From Chloroflexota bacterium (GTDB taxonomy: Bacteria > Chloroflexota > Anaerolineae > B4-G1): 7,089 bases of DNA. The notes below the pieces were generated by a model. It did not search any database and was not told where the DNA came from. It worked only from the letters and a program-made list of their open reading frames with translations. Position 1 is the stretch's first letter. The number at the start of each line of letters is the position of its first letter. Of this stretch, positions 1 to 4,942 are shown piece after piece. The DNA lies in the NCBI GenBank assembly GCA_011046405.1, contig DSAR01000212.1, positions 1 to 7,089 of the forward strand. The letters run 5' to 3'. Position numbers and translations under genes: made by a program.

Positions 1-605
1 GACCCGGCGAACTCGACGTAGGCCTCGTCCAGCACGACGACGGTGGGCAGCGCCAGCAGGCGCGCCAGGTCGGCATCGGCCAGCCAGCCACCGTCGGGGT
101 TGTTGGGACAGGCGACGAAGAGCAGCTTGGGGGCGTGACGCGCGACGGCCGCCTCGACACCGTCCACGTCCAGGGAAAAATCGGCCCGGCGCGGGACAGA
201 GACGAGCGTCGCACCGCAGACTGCCGCGTCGAAGGCATACATCCCGAAGGTGGGCGGGCAGTTGACGAGCGCGTCGCCCGGGGCGACGAAAAGGCGCATG
301 GTCAGGTCGATCAACTCGTCGGCCCCGGCCCCGGCCAGTAGATACTCAGCCGGGACGCCAGTGAAGTCGGCCAGTGCCTCCCGCAGGGCGCGGCTCTCAG
401 GATCGGGGTAGATGTGGGCGTAGCGCATGCTCGCCAGCGCCCGGGCGACGCCCGCCGGCGGGCCGTAGGGATTCTCGTTGGCGTCCAGCTTGACGATCTC
501 GGCGGGCGAGCGGTTCAGCCGGGCAGCGAGGACCTCGAAGGGCTGGACGGGGGTATAGGGCGCCATCGTGGCGACGTCGGGGCGGATCATGGCCTGTAAA
601 TTCAT
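1..605 (-). CDS. hisC: Histidinol-phosphate aminotransferase, N-terminal part (runs off window)
   Basis: This is a PLP-dependent class I/II aminotransferase that converts imidazole-acetol phosphate plus glutamate to histidinol phosphate in the cytoplasm. The first 201 residues are visible and the reading frame is still open at the window edge. HisC-type landmarks appear in order: LDANENPYGPP at about 40-50, the GAGADELID cofactor-phosphate region at about 92-100, PTFGMY at 118-123, CPNNPDG at 166-172 (family usual NPNNPTG), and LDEAYVEFAG at 192-201, containing the Asp and Tyr that contact PLP. The Schiff-base lysine lies beyond the window. The ATG at 605 has a purine-rich GGAGGGGGAGG ribosome site just upstream, and its ATGA overlaps the stop of the small ORF before it, suggesting translational coupling. 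It is co-directional with hisD and hisG, which supports the his assignment over other aminotransferases. Confidence 0.93.
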   Translation of the reverse strand, partial: MNLQAMIRPDVATMAPYTPVQPFEVLAARLNRSPAEIVKLDANENPYGPPAGVARALASMRYAHIYPDPESRALREALADFTGVPAEYLLAGAGADELIDLTMRLFVAPGDALVNCPPTFGMYAFDAAVCGATLVSVPRRADFSLDVDGVEAAVARHAPKLLFVACPNNPDGGWLADADLARLLALPTVVVLDEAYVEFAG

Positions 606-715
606 ATCGCGCCCTCCCCCTCCTCTACCGCCAGCGCCGTGCGCAGGAACAGCATCCGGTAGTCGCCGGGCCGAAGGATCCGGATGCTAGGATTATTTCG
701 CTTTACGTCGCTCAT
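602..715 (-). CDS. Small 37-residue ORF between hisD and hisC
   Basis: I do not recognise a family. The ORF begins MSDVKRNNPSIRILRPGDYR and ends EEGEGAI, so it has a basic N-terminal half and an acidic tail, with no signal peptide or membrane segment. Support for translation is positional. The ATG lies one base after the hisD stop (TGATATG). A strong GAGGGAGGT ribosome site sits 6 bases upstream, inside the last hisD codons. Its stop overlaps the hisC start as ATGA. It therefore fills the 111-base hisD-hisC gap exactly. It may be a true small protein, a coupling cistron that carries ribosomes to hisC, or the remnant of a larger gene. The I-R-x-L-R-P-G-D stretch loosely recalls the start of GNAT acetyltransferases, but that is too weak to name. 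Confidence 0.5.
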   Translation of the reverse strand: MSDVKRNNPSIRILRPGDYRMLFLRTALAVEEGEGAI

Positions 716-716
716 A

Positions 717-2069
717 TCAAACCTCCCTCGTCGCGGCCGCGGCGGCGTGGGCCGTGAGCGATTCCGCCTCGGCGATGCGGGCCGCCGACGGGCAGAGACC
801 GGTCGCCGTCGCCGTGTCGAGGCCGACGATGCTGATGACCTTGACGAAGTCGAGCACGTTCACCGGCCCCTTGAAGCGGGCGGTGCCGCCGGTGGGCATG
901 ATGTGGCTCGGCCCGGCGACGTAGTCGCCCAGCACCTCGCAGGAGTGCTCGCCCAGGAAGATGCCGCCGGCGTTGCGGATCTCGTCGGCCCAGCGCGCTG
1001 GCTCGCGGACCGAGAGGCACAGGTGTTCCGGCGCGAATTCGTCAGCCAGGCGGACGGCGGTCTCCAGGTCCGGCGTGATCACGGCGCCCCCCTGCCCCGC
1101 CAGCGATTGCTCGACGACGTCGGCGCGGCTCAGCCGTTGAGCCTGGGTCTCGACCTCGGCCTGCACGGCCCGGGCCAGCGCGCGGGAGGGCGTGAGCAGG
1201 ATGGCGGTGGCCAGCACGTCGTGCTCGGCCTGGGCCAGGAGATCGGCGGCGACCCAGGCGGGATTGGCGGTGTCGTCGGCCACGACGAGCGTCTCCGTCG
1301 GCCCGTAGAGGCCGTCCAGCCCGACGGTGCCGAAGACCTGCCGCTTGGCGATGGTAGTGAAGAGCCCGCCGGCGCCCACGATTTTGTCGACGCGGGGCAC
1401 GGTCTCGGTGCCGTAGGCCAGGGCCGCAATGGCCTGCGCGCCGCCCAGGCGGAAGAGCCGGTCGACACCGGCGATGTGGGCGGCGGCCAGCGTGATCCGG
1501 GCGACCGCGCCGTCCGGTTTGCCCGGCGGCGTGCAGACGACGACCTCGTCGACGCCGGCGACCCGGGCAGGAATCACCGCCATCAGCAATGAAGACGGCA
1601 GCGGTGCCGTGCCGCCGGGCACGTAGACGCCGACCCGCCGCATGGGCACCAGGCGCTGGCCCACCGTCCCCCCCATCTCACCCGTCGTCCAGGAGGGAAT
1701 GGGTTGGCGGGCGTGGAAGTCACGGATGCGCTCGGCGGAGCAAGCCAGGGCATCGGCCAGGTCGGCCGGGAGCGCCGCGTGGGCCGCTGCCCACGCCGTC
1801 GCAGGCACCTCGAATGTGTCGAGCGATAATCCTTCGATGCGCGTGGTCCACTCGTGGAGCGCGTCGTCGCCCCGGGCGCGCACGTCGGCCAGGATGCAGG
1901 CCACCGCCTCCTCCGGCGTCAGTCGTTCGCCCCGTTCGCCCCGTTCGCCGAATACCCGCCGGATGCCCGCCTGCACCGATTCCGGCACCTCGTCCAGGTT
2001 CATCATATCCCGCCGCCGCAACACCGTCCGGCGGGCCCGTTCCACATCGTCGTAAATCCTTAACTTCAC
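717..2069 (-). CDS. hisD: Histidinol dehydrogenase
   Basis: This NAD-dependent, zinc-containing enzyme oxidises L-histidinol to L-histidine in two steps, the last of the pathway. From the chosen GTG start it has 450 residues, slightly longer than the usual 425-440. Landmarks are VPGGTAPLPSS at about 150-160, LGGAQAIAALAYGT at 208-221, the QAEHD zinc ligands Gln280 and His283, the catalytic EH pair at 348-349 (APEHL), zinc ligand Asp382 (LGDY), GPSHIMPTGGTARF at 386-399, and zinc ligand His441 (LTAHA). The substrate loop reads KIVGAGG where most homologues have KIVGPGN. GTG at 2069 was chosen because a GGGAGGTG ribosome site lies directly upstream. A TTG seven codons earlier (2090) would put that site inside the gene. 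The N terminus carries a GERGERGER repeat at 41-49. The gene is followed one base later by the small ORF. Confidence 0.95.
   Translation of the reverse strand: MKLRIYDDVERARRTVLRRRDMMNLDEVPESVQAGIRRVFGERGERGERLTPEEAVACILADVRARGDDALHEWTTRIEGLSLDTFEVPATAWAAAHAALPADLADALACSAERIRDFHARQPIPSWTTGEMGGTVGQRLVPMRRVGVYVPGGTAPLPSSLLMAVIPARVAGVDEVVVCTPPGKPDGAVARITLAAAHIAGVDRLFRLGGAQAIAALAYGTETVPRVDKIVGAGGLFTTIAKRQVFGTVGLDGLYGPTETLVVADDTANPAWVAADLLAQAEHDVLATAILLTPSRALARAVQAEVETQAQRLSRADVVEQSLAGQGGAVITPDLETAVRLADEFAPEHLCLSVREPARWADEIRNAGGIFLGEHSCEVLGDYVAGPSHIMPTGGTARFKGPVNVLDFVKVISIVGLDTATATGLCPSAARIAEAESLTAHAAAAATREV
1924..1950 (-). repeat. Three tandem 9-bp units inside hisD
   Basis: The plus strand reads CGTTCGCCC, CGTTCGCCC, CGTTCGCCG in tandem. 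On the coding strand this gives the GERGERGER insert at HisD residues 41-49. It keeps frame and sits in the poorly conserved N-terminal region, so it looks like a tolerated slippage expansion. Confidence 0.85.
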
Positions 2070-2091
2070 ATCACACCTCCCAAATACCAAT

Positions 2092-2112
2092 ACGGTCAGA
2101 GACCGGCCCGAG
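2092..2112 (-). repeat. Dispersed CGGTC/GACCG hairpin motif, hisD-hisG gap
   Basis: On the minus strand this 21-base stretch starts CTCGGGCCGGTCTC and continues TGACCGT. It contains a CGGTC-3-GACCG hairpin. The same 21 bases recur at 6057-6078 on the plus strand, inside the miniature element after mrp, with a single extra C. It is therefore a copy of a dispersed repeat lying about 25 bases upstream of the hisD start. Confidence 0.65.
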
Positions 2113-2140
2113 CTTTAGAGTGAGCAGCTTTAGAGTGAGC
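2111..2140. repeat. Two perfect tandem copies of a 15-bp unit
   Basis: AGCTTTAGAGTGAGC occurs at 2111-2125 and again at 2126-2140, followed by the partial start AGTTA. It lies in the 131-base gap between hisG and hisD. I see no coding or terminator role for it. Confidence 0.9.
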
Positions 2141-2171
2141 AGTTACGTCTAATGGGCAAATGAACCACCTA

Positions 2172-2203
2172 CCAATTTACCGATATACCGATACACCGAT
2201 CTA
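2172..2203. repeat. Degenerate octamer array overlapping the hisG stop
   Basis: Four 8-bp units follow each other: CCAATTTA, CCGATATA, CCGATACA, CCGATCTA. The last unit contains the hisG stop codon (TAG on the minus strand, 2203-2201). The same octamer family fills the right edge of the window (7017-7089), so this is a second, shorter array. Confidence 0.85.
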
Positions 2204-3214
2204 CCGCCCCACCTCCTCCATCATCGCCCGGCAGCGCGCCGGCTCCTCCTCGAAGATGTAAGCCACGGGCGAGACGACGACGCCGCTGCCGCCGATGGCG
2301 CGCAGTTCGGCCACCGCCTCGAAGAGCTGGTCGCGCCGGACGACGATGTGGACGGCGTACCAGTTGGGGTTCTCGTCGCGGACGAGTACCCGCGAGATCG
2401 TCGGTCCCTGGAGCCCGCCCAGGGTCTTCTGGGTGAACATCGAGCGGGCGATGGCCTCCGGTGAGTCGCCGCGCATATTGGCCACGATGGAGAGCCGGTC
2501 CTGGGCGCGCAGGTAAGCCTCGACGTACTCCAGCAACTTGCGGGCGACGTTCAACACCTCCGGACGCGCCTGCAGCGCCTCCCGGTTGGCGATCAGGGCC
2601 GCCTGGGAGCGGATCAGGACGCCGTCATCGAGGGGGCGCAGGCGATTGTCGCGCAGCGTCTGCCCGGAGGAGACCAGGTCGCAGATCACGTCGGCGTACC
2701 CGATGGCCGGGGCCACCTCCAGCGTGCCCTCGGCGTGGATGAGCTTGAACGGAATCCCGTGGCGTTCCAGGAATTCGCCGGTGAGACGGGGAAACTTGGT
2801 CGCCACGCGAAGGGGGCGGTCCAGGCTCCCGGCATAAGCCGCCAGGTCGGCCATCGTCAGCGTCTCTTCCCAGGCCTCGGGCGCAGCCAGGGCCAGGCGA
2901 CAGTGGCCGAAGTTGAGCGCGTCGTGGAGCGCGAGCACCTCGCCGTTACGTCCCCGGCGCTCGGCCACGATGTCCATCCCCGTGATGCCAAAGTCGACGC
3001 TGCCGTCGCGCACACTGACGACGATGTCGCCCGGGCGCTGGAAGAGCACCGTCAGTTCGGGCAGGGCCGGGATGCATGCGGCATACTGGCGCGGATTGGG
3101 TTTTTTAATATCCAGGCCGCAGGCGGCCAGGAACCTGGCGGCGTCCTCGGCCAGGCGGCCCTTGCTGGGCAATGAAAGCCTTATGTCGGGCCGGACGTCA
3201 GTCCCTATGTTCAT
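2201..3214 (-). CDS. hisG: ATP phosphoribosyltransferase, long form
   Basis: HisG condenses ATP with PRPP to phosphoribosyl-ATP, the first committed and feedback-inhibited step of histidine synthesis. From the ATG at 3214 the protein has 337 residues, longer than the about 200-residue short form that needs HisZ. The extra C terminus (roughly 240-325, from LSIVANMRGDSPEAIARSM to the GGSGVVVSPVAYIFEEE region) matches the HisG_C regulatory domain that binds histidine in the long form. Catalytic-domain motifs are LPSKGRL at about 15-21, DFGITG at 74-79, ATKFPRLT at 138-145, EGTLEVAP at 162-169, and the PRPP loop CDLVSSGQTLRDN at 178-190. The start was chosen for the AAGGGAGG ribosome site a few bases upstream. 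The frame stays open 21 codons further, but that stretch enters the leader terminator's U tract and is not plausible coding. It is the first structural gene after the attenuator. Confidence 0.96.
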   Translation of the reverse strand: MNIGTDVRPDIRLSLPSKGRLAEDAARFLAACGLDIKKPNPRQYAACIPALPELTVLFQRPGDIVVSVRDGSVDFGITGMDIVAERRGRNGEVLALHDALNFGHCRLALAAPEAWEETLTMADLAAYAGSLDRPLRVATKFPRLTGEFLERHGIPFKLIHAEGTLEVAPAIGYADVICDLVSSGQTLRDNRLRPLDDGVLIRSQAALIANREALQARPEVLNVARKLLEYVEAYLRAQDRLSIVANMRGDSPEAIARSMFTQKTLGGLQGPTISRVLVRDENPNWYAVHIVVRRDQLFEAVAELRAIGGSGVVVSPVAYIFEEEPARCRAMMEEVGR

Positions 3215-3263
3215 CAGATCCTCCCTTGGAGAAGTTGCAAATGAGCAGTAGCAAAATACAAAC

Positions 3264-3297
3264 AAAAAAGCCCTCACCGGGTGACCCCGGGAGGGCT
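3264..3297 (-). terminator. Intrinsic terminator in the his leader (attenuator)
   Basis: On the minus strand the arms AGCCCTC and GAGGGCT enclose CCGGG-GTCA-CCCGG, with a single bulged base, and run directly into six T residues (3269-3264). This is a 12-bp GC-rich stem with a U tract. It lies 23 bases after the leader peptide stop and about 50 bases before the hisG ATG, so it would end transcription before the structural genes unless prevented. A competing pairing is visible. CCCCGG in the leader (3353-3348) is complementary to CCGGGG of the terminator's ascending arm (3290-3285), and a nearby GGG (3346-3344) can pair with CCC (3295-3293). This could form an antiterminator. Confidence 0.88.
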
Positions 3298-3320
3298 GGA
3301 AGAACGAACGGGCGTAGAGC

Positions 3321-3383
3321 TCAGGCAGGCATAACCTGGCCGACCCACCGGGGTGGCAAGGGTGTTTGGTGATGATGATGCAT
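3321..3383 (-). CDS. hisL: his operon leader peptide with four consecutive His codons
   Basis: The 20-residue ORF reads MHHHHQTPLPPRWVGQVMPA. It begins about 37 bases after the promoter's -10 box and ends 23 bases before the leader terminator. Four adjacent His codons (CAT CAT CAT CAC) directly after the start codon are the hallmark of a histidine-sensing leader. Scarce charged tRNA-His would stall the ribosome at codons 2-5, leaving codons 11-14 free to pair with the terminator's 5' arm. The ribosome site is weak: a CAGG lies only two bases before the ATG. In-frame ATGs at 3410 and 3419 would give 29 or 32 residues. The first of these would make the mRNA nearly leaderless, and the second starts before the expected transcript start. 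The peptide itself probably has no function beyond translation-based sensing. Confidence 0.85.
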   Translation of the reverse strand: MHHHHQTPLPPRWVGQVMPA

Positions 3384-3419
3384 AGCCTGAGCTGGTATGG
3401 AAGTGATCATAACAGCCAT

Positions 3420-3447
3420 ATTCTAGCAGCATCTGTGGGGATGTCAA
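3420..3447 (-). promoter_or_regulatory. sigma70-type promoter of the his operon
   Basis: On the minus strand TTGACA (3447-3442, perfect -35) is separated by 16 bases from TAGAAT (3425-3420, five of six to TATAAT). Transcription would start near 3412 and run into the leader peptide. The promoter is back to back with the padR promoter, with 31 bases between the two -35 boxes. Confidence 0.82.
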
Positions 3448-3454
3448 GCAATCA

Positions 3455-3470
3455 TGACACCCTGACACCC
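3455..3470. repeat. Tandem TGACACCC pair between divergent promoters
   Basis: TGACACCC occurs at 3455-3462 and 3463-3470, exactly in tandem, in the short segment between the two outward-facing -35 boxes. It could be a binding site for a regulator of either promoter. Nothing else in the window shows which. Confidence 0.55.
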
Positions 3471-3478
3471 TCAAACTA

Positions 3479-3507
3479 TTGACAAATTGCACATAGCGTG
3501 CTATAAT
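3479..3507 (+). promoter_or_regulatory. Perfect-consensus sigma70 promoter of padR
   Basis: TTGACA at 3479-3484 and TATAAT at 3502-3507 match both hexamers completely, with the optimal 17-base spacer. The expected start near 3514 gives an about 20-base 5' leader carrying AAGGAGG. Such a strong core promoter is usually held down by a repressor, which fits the palindrome over its -10 box. Confidence 0.92.
3493..3504. promoter_or_regulatory. Palindrome over the -10 box, candidate PadR operator
   Basis: ATAGC-GT-GCTAT is a perfect 12-bp inverted repeat whose right half covers the first three bases of TATAAT. Repressors of the PadR family commonly bind palindromes near their own promoter, so autorepression is a reasonable inference. 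The sequence does not match any PadR operator I can recall exactly. Confidence 0.5.
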
Positions 3508-3534
3508 CCCGCGAGGAGGGAAGGAGGATGGAAC

Positions 3535-3915
3535 ATGCGAGGAAGAGGTAGAGGACGTGGTCGGGGACGACGGGCGGTGCGGATGATGGAACCGGCCCTG
3601 TTACTTCTGTTACACCACGGCCCGGCTCACGGCTACACACTCCTGGAACAGCTGGAGGAATTCGGACTGACCAATTTGAATGCCAGCGCGGTCTATCGGA
3701 TGCTGCGGTCGATGGAGGAAAAGGGCTGGGTCACGTCGTCCTGGGACGAGGAACAGACCCAGGGGCCGCCCCGCCGGGTCTACAGTATCACGGAATTAGG
3801 AGATGAAATTCTGGCAGTGTGGGCGCAGGACCTGGAAGAGGCCAAGCAGCGAATCGAGCATCTCCTGGACGTTTATCACCGACACATGGAGGAGGGAACC
3901 GGTGCCCATCATTGA
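3535..3915 (+). CDS. PadR-family winged-helix transcriptional regulator
   Basis: The 126-residue protein is typical in length for the short PadR group, which are dimeric repressors. After an unusual (RG)5RR tail (residues 2-13), the winged helix runs from about 19 to 95. It has the HGYTLLEQL helix at 32-40, the recognition segment NASAVYRMLRSMEEKGWV at 49-66, and the wing with PPRRVYSITELG at 78-89. A C-terminal helix from about 92 to 118 would serve dimerisation. The ATG at 3535 was chosen because AAGGAGG sits seven bases upstream and the promoter's expected start lies downstream of the longer frame's first ATG (3487). The gene overlaps the DUF364 gene by 14 bases, so the two are probably translated together. 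The inducer cannot be read from the sequence. The partner genes suggest metal or cofactor status. Confidence 0.92.
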   Translation: MRGRGRGRGRGRRAVRMMEPALLLLLHHGPAHGYTLLEQLEEFGLTNLNASAVYRMLRSMEEKGWVTSSWDEEQTQGPPRRVYSITELGDEILAVWAQDLEEAKQRIEHLLDVYHRHMEEGTGAHH

Positions 3916-4651
3916 CGCCCTGTTGGATCATTTGACCGACGACGCGCCCGTCCGACGGGTCCTGGTGGGCGCGTTCTGGACGGCGGTCGAGTTGGACGCT
4001 GACCCGCCGCGATGCGGCCTGGCCTCTACGCTGCGGGGTGTGGGGCATCACCATGGTCCGCCGATCGCGGAAGCCGGCCGCTTGCTAACGTACAGCGGCC
4101 GTGAATTGGCCCAGTGGTTGCGGGCCGATCGCGTCATGGCGAGCAGCATCGGGATGGCGGCCTATAACGCGTTGAATGGATTGAACGCGGTCGACGAGGC
4201 GGCGTGTACCGAGGCCAATGCCGAGGACGTGATTTTAGAACGGGGTGCCGGGCGCCGGGTGGCCATCGTGGGCCATTTCCCGTTTGTCGACCGGGTGCGA
4301 GAGACAGCAGCCGCGTGCTGGGTGCTGGAACTGGTGCCGCGCCCGGGCGATCTGGCGGCCGAGCGCGCGGAAGAGATCCTGCCCCAGGCAGACGTGGTAG
4401 CGCTGACGGGTACCTCGTTGCTCAATCACACGTTTGACGAACTGATAGGATACTGCCGGCCAGACGCCTTCATCCTCGTCCTGGGACCGAGTACGCCCTT
4501 TTCCCCGGCGCTTTTCGAGGCCGGGGTGGACGGTTTGAGCGGCACGGTGGTAGACGATCCCGCGCGGGTGTTGCGGGCTGTGGAACAGGGGGCGACCTTT
4601 CGCCAGATCAAGCGCGCCGGGGGATTGCGCCTGCTGACGTTATACAAATGA
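3902..4651 (+). CDS. DUF4213/DUF364 protein (putative heavy-metal chelation domain)
   Basis: The 249-residue cytoplasmic protein has the two-part layout of this family. An N-terminal DUF4213 region (about 1-90) contains VGAFWTAVEL at 22-31, GLASTL at 39-44, a His-rich HHHG at 49-52, and SSIGMAAYNAL at 81-91. A C-terminal Rossmann-like DUF364 domain (about 118-249) contains VAIVGHFPFVDRV, ELVPRPGD, AEEILPQADVVALTGTSLLN, LGPSTPFSPALF and GATFRQ. The Pfam label for DUF364 is putative heavy-metal chelation; no reaction is established. The start is GTG at 3902, with GGAGGG five bases upstream inside padR. The frame further upstream is only the padR shadow. The TGA is followed at once by a miniature repeat element. 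Pairing with padR and nearness to mrp and mobB suggest a role in metal or cofactor handling, which is inference. Confidence 0.88.
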   Translation: MPIIDALLDHLTDDAPVRRVLVGAFWTAVELDADPPRCGLASTLRGVGHHHGPPIAEAGRLLTYSGRELAQWLRADRVMASSIGMAAYNALNGLNAVDEAACTEANAEDVILERGAGRRVAIVGHFPFVDRVRETAAACWVLELVPRPGDLAAERAEEILPQADVVALTGTSLLNHTFDELIGYCRPDAFILVLGPSTPFSPALFEAGVDGLSGTVVDDPARVLRAVEQGATFRQIKRAGGLRLLTLYK

Positions 4652-4717
4652 TCGTCTCAGTAACTGCCCAGCATACGTGTGCAGAGCGGATCACAAGGTT
4701 AGCAGTTACTCGTCTCA
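4652..4717. mobile_element. 50-bp miniature inverted-repeat element with 8-bp direct repeats
   Basis: TCGTCTCA at 4652-4659 is repeated exactly at 4710-4717. Between them a 50-bp segment starts GTAACTGC and ends GCAGTTAC, perfect 8-bp terminal inverted repeats abutting the direct repeats. This is the geometry of a tiny non-autonomous insertion with an 8-bp target duplication. It begins directly after the DUF364 stop codon. It is very short, so a degenerate relic or regulatory hairpin is also possible. Confidence 0.55.
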
Positions 4718-4723
4718 TATCAA

Positions 4724-4803
4724 TTGGAGACGCCGGATGTAAGACGTGAAACGTAAGGGCTTTTTACGTTTTGCGCATTACGTTTTAGATCCGGCTGATC
4801 CAA
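4724..4803. repeat. Nested inverted repeat, 80 bp
   Basis: The 24-base arms at 4724-4747 and 4780-4803 pair at 19 of 24 positions, including GCCGGAT/ATCCGGC and TTGGA/TCCAA around a symmetric 3-base mismatch. Inside is a second hairpin, AACGTAA (4750-4756) with TTACGTT (4764-4770). No flanking direct repeat is visible. It may act as a weak transcription terminator for the padR-DUF364 pair, or be another relic element. Confidence 0.6.
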
Positions 4804-4849
4804 GTAAATCCCCTCAAACGGTATCATACGACGGATAATCTAAAAGTAG

Positions 4850-4938
4850 CTAAGGAGCTGTTCAGAAATAACTTCGGACTTTTCCCTGGGAAAAGTCAGC
4901 CCAAACACCGAAGTTATTTTTGAACAAGTCCTAAGGAG
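4850..4938. mobile_element. Miniature inverted-repeat element at the mrp ribosome binding site
   Basis: Arms of 24 bases at 4854-4877 and 4908-4931 match at 21 of 24 positions, starting GGAGCTGTTCA and GGACTTGTTCA and ending AATAACTTCGG. A second palindrome, ACTTTTCCC-T-GGGAAAAGT (4878-4896), lies inside. CTAAGGAG occurs at both borders (4850-4857, 4931-4938). Two readings fit: a 78-bp element with long symmetric ends and a TAA target duplication, or a 73-bp element with an 8-bp duplication. Both restore the same empty site, in which CTAAGGAG leads straight into the mrp start. In RNA the whole element would fold into a hairpin directly upstream of the Shine-Dalgarno, with a U5 tract inside the descending arm. 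Confidence 0.75.
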
Positions 4939-4942
4939 ACAA

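Noticed and set aside
684..1592. Long plus-strand open frame of 302 codons opposite hisD
   Set aside because: It is antisense to a clearly recognised hisD, has no family resemblance and is rich in Gly, Arg and Asp as expected from the complement of high-GC coding DNA.
3274..3492. 72-codon minus-strand frame across the his leader
   Set aside because: It begins upstream of the promoter's expected start, crosses the leader peptide in another frame and ends in the terminator stem. The 20-residue leader explains the region better.
3803..3901. Longer ATG start for the DUF364 gene
   Set aside because: The extra 33 residues are an out-of-frame shadow of padR. GTG at 3902 has a proper ribosome site and begins the family domain.
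4834..4839. GATAAT as a -10 box for mrp
   Set aside because: Five of six bases fit, but no acceptable -35 hexamer lies 16-18 bases upstream, so I do not call a promoter.
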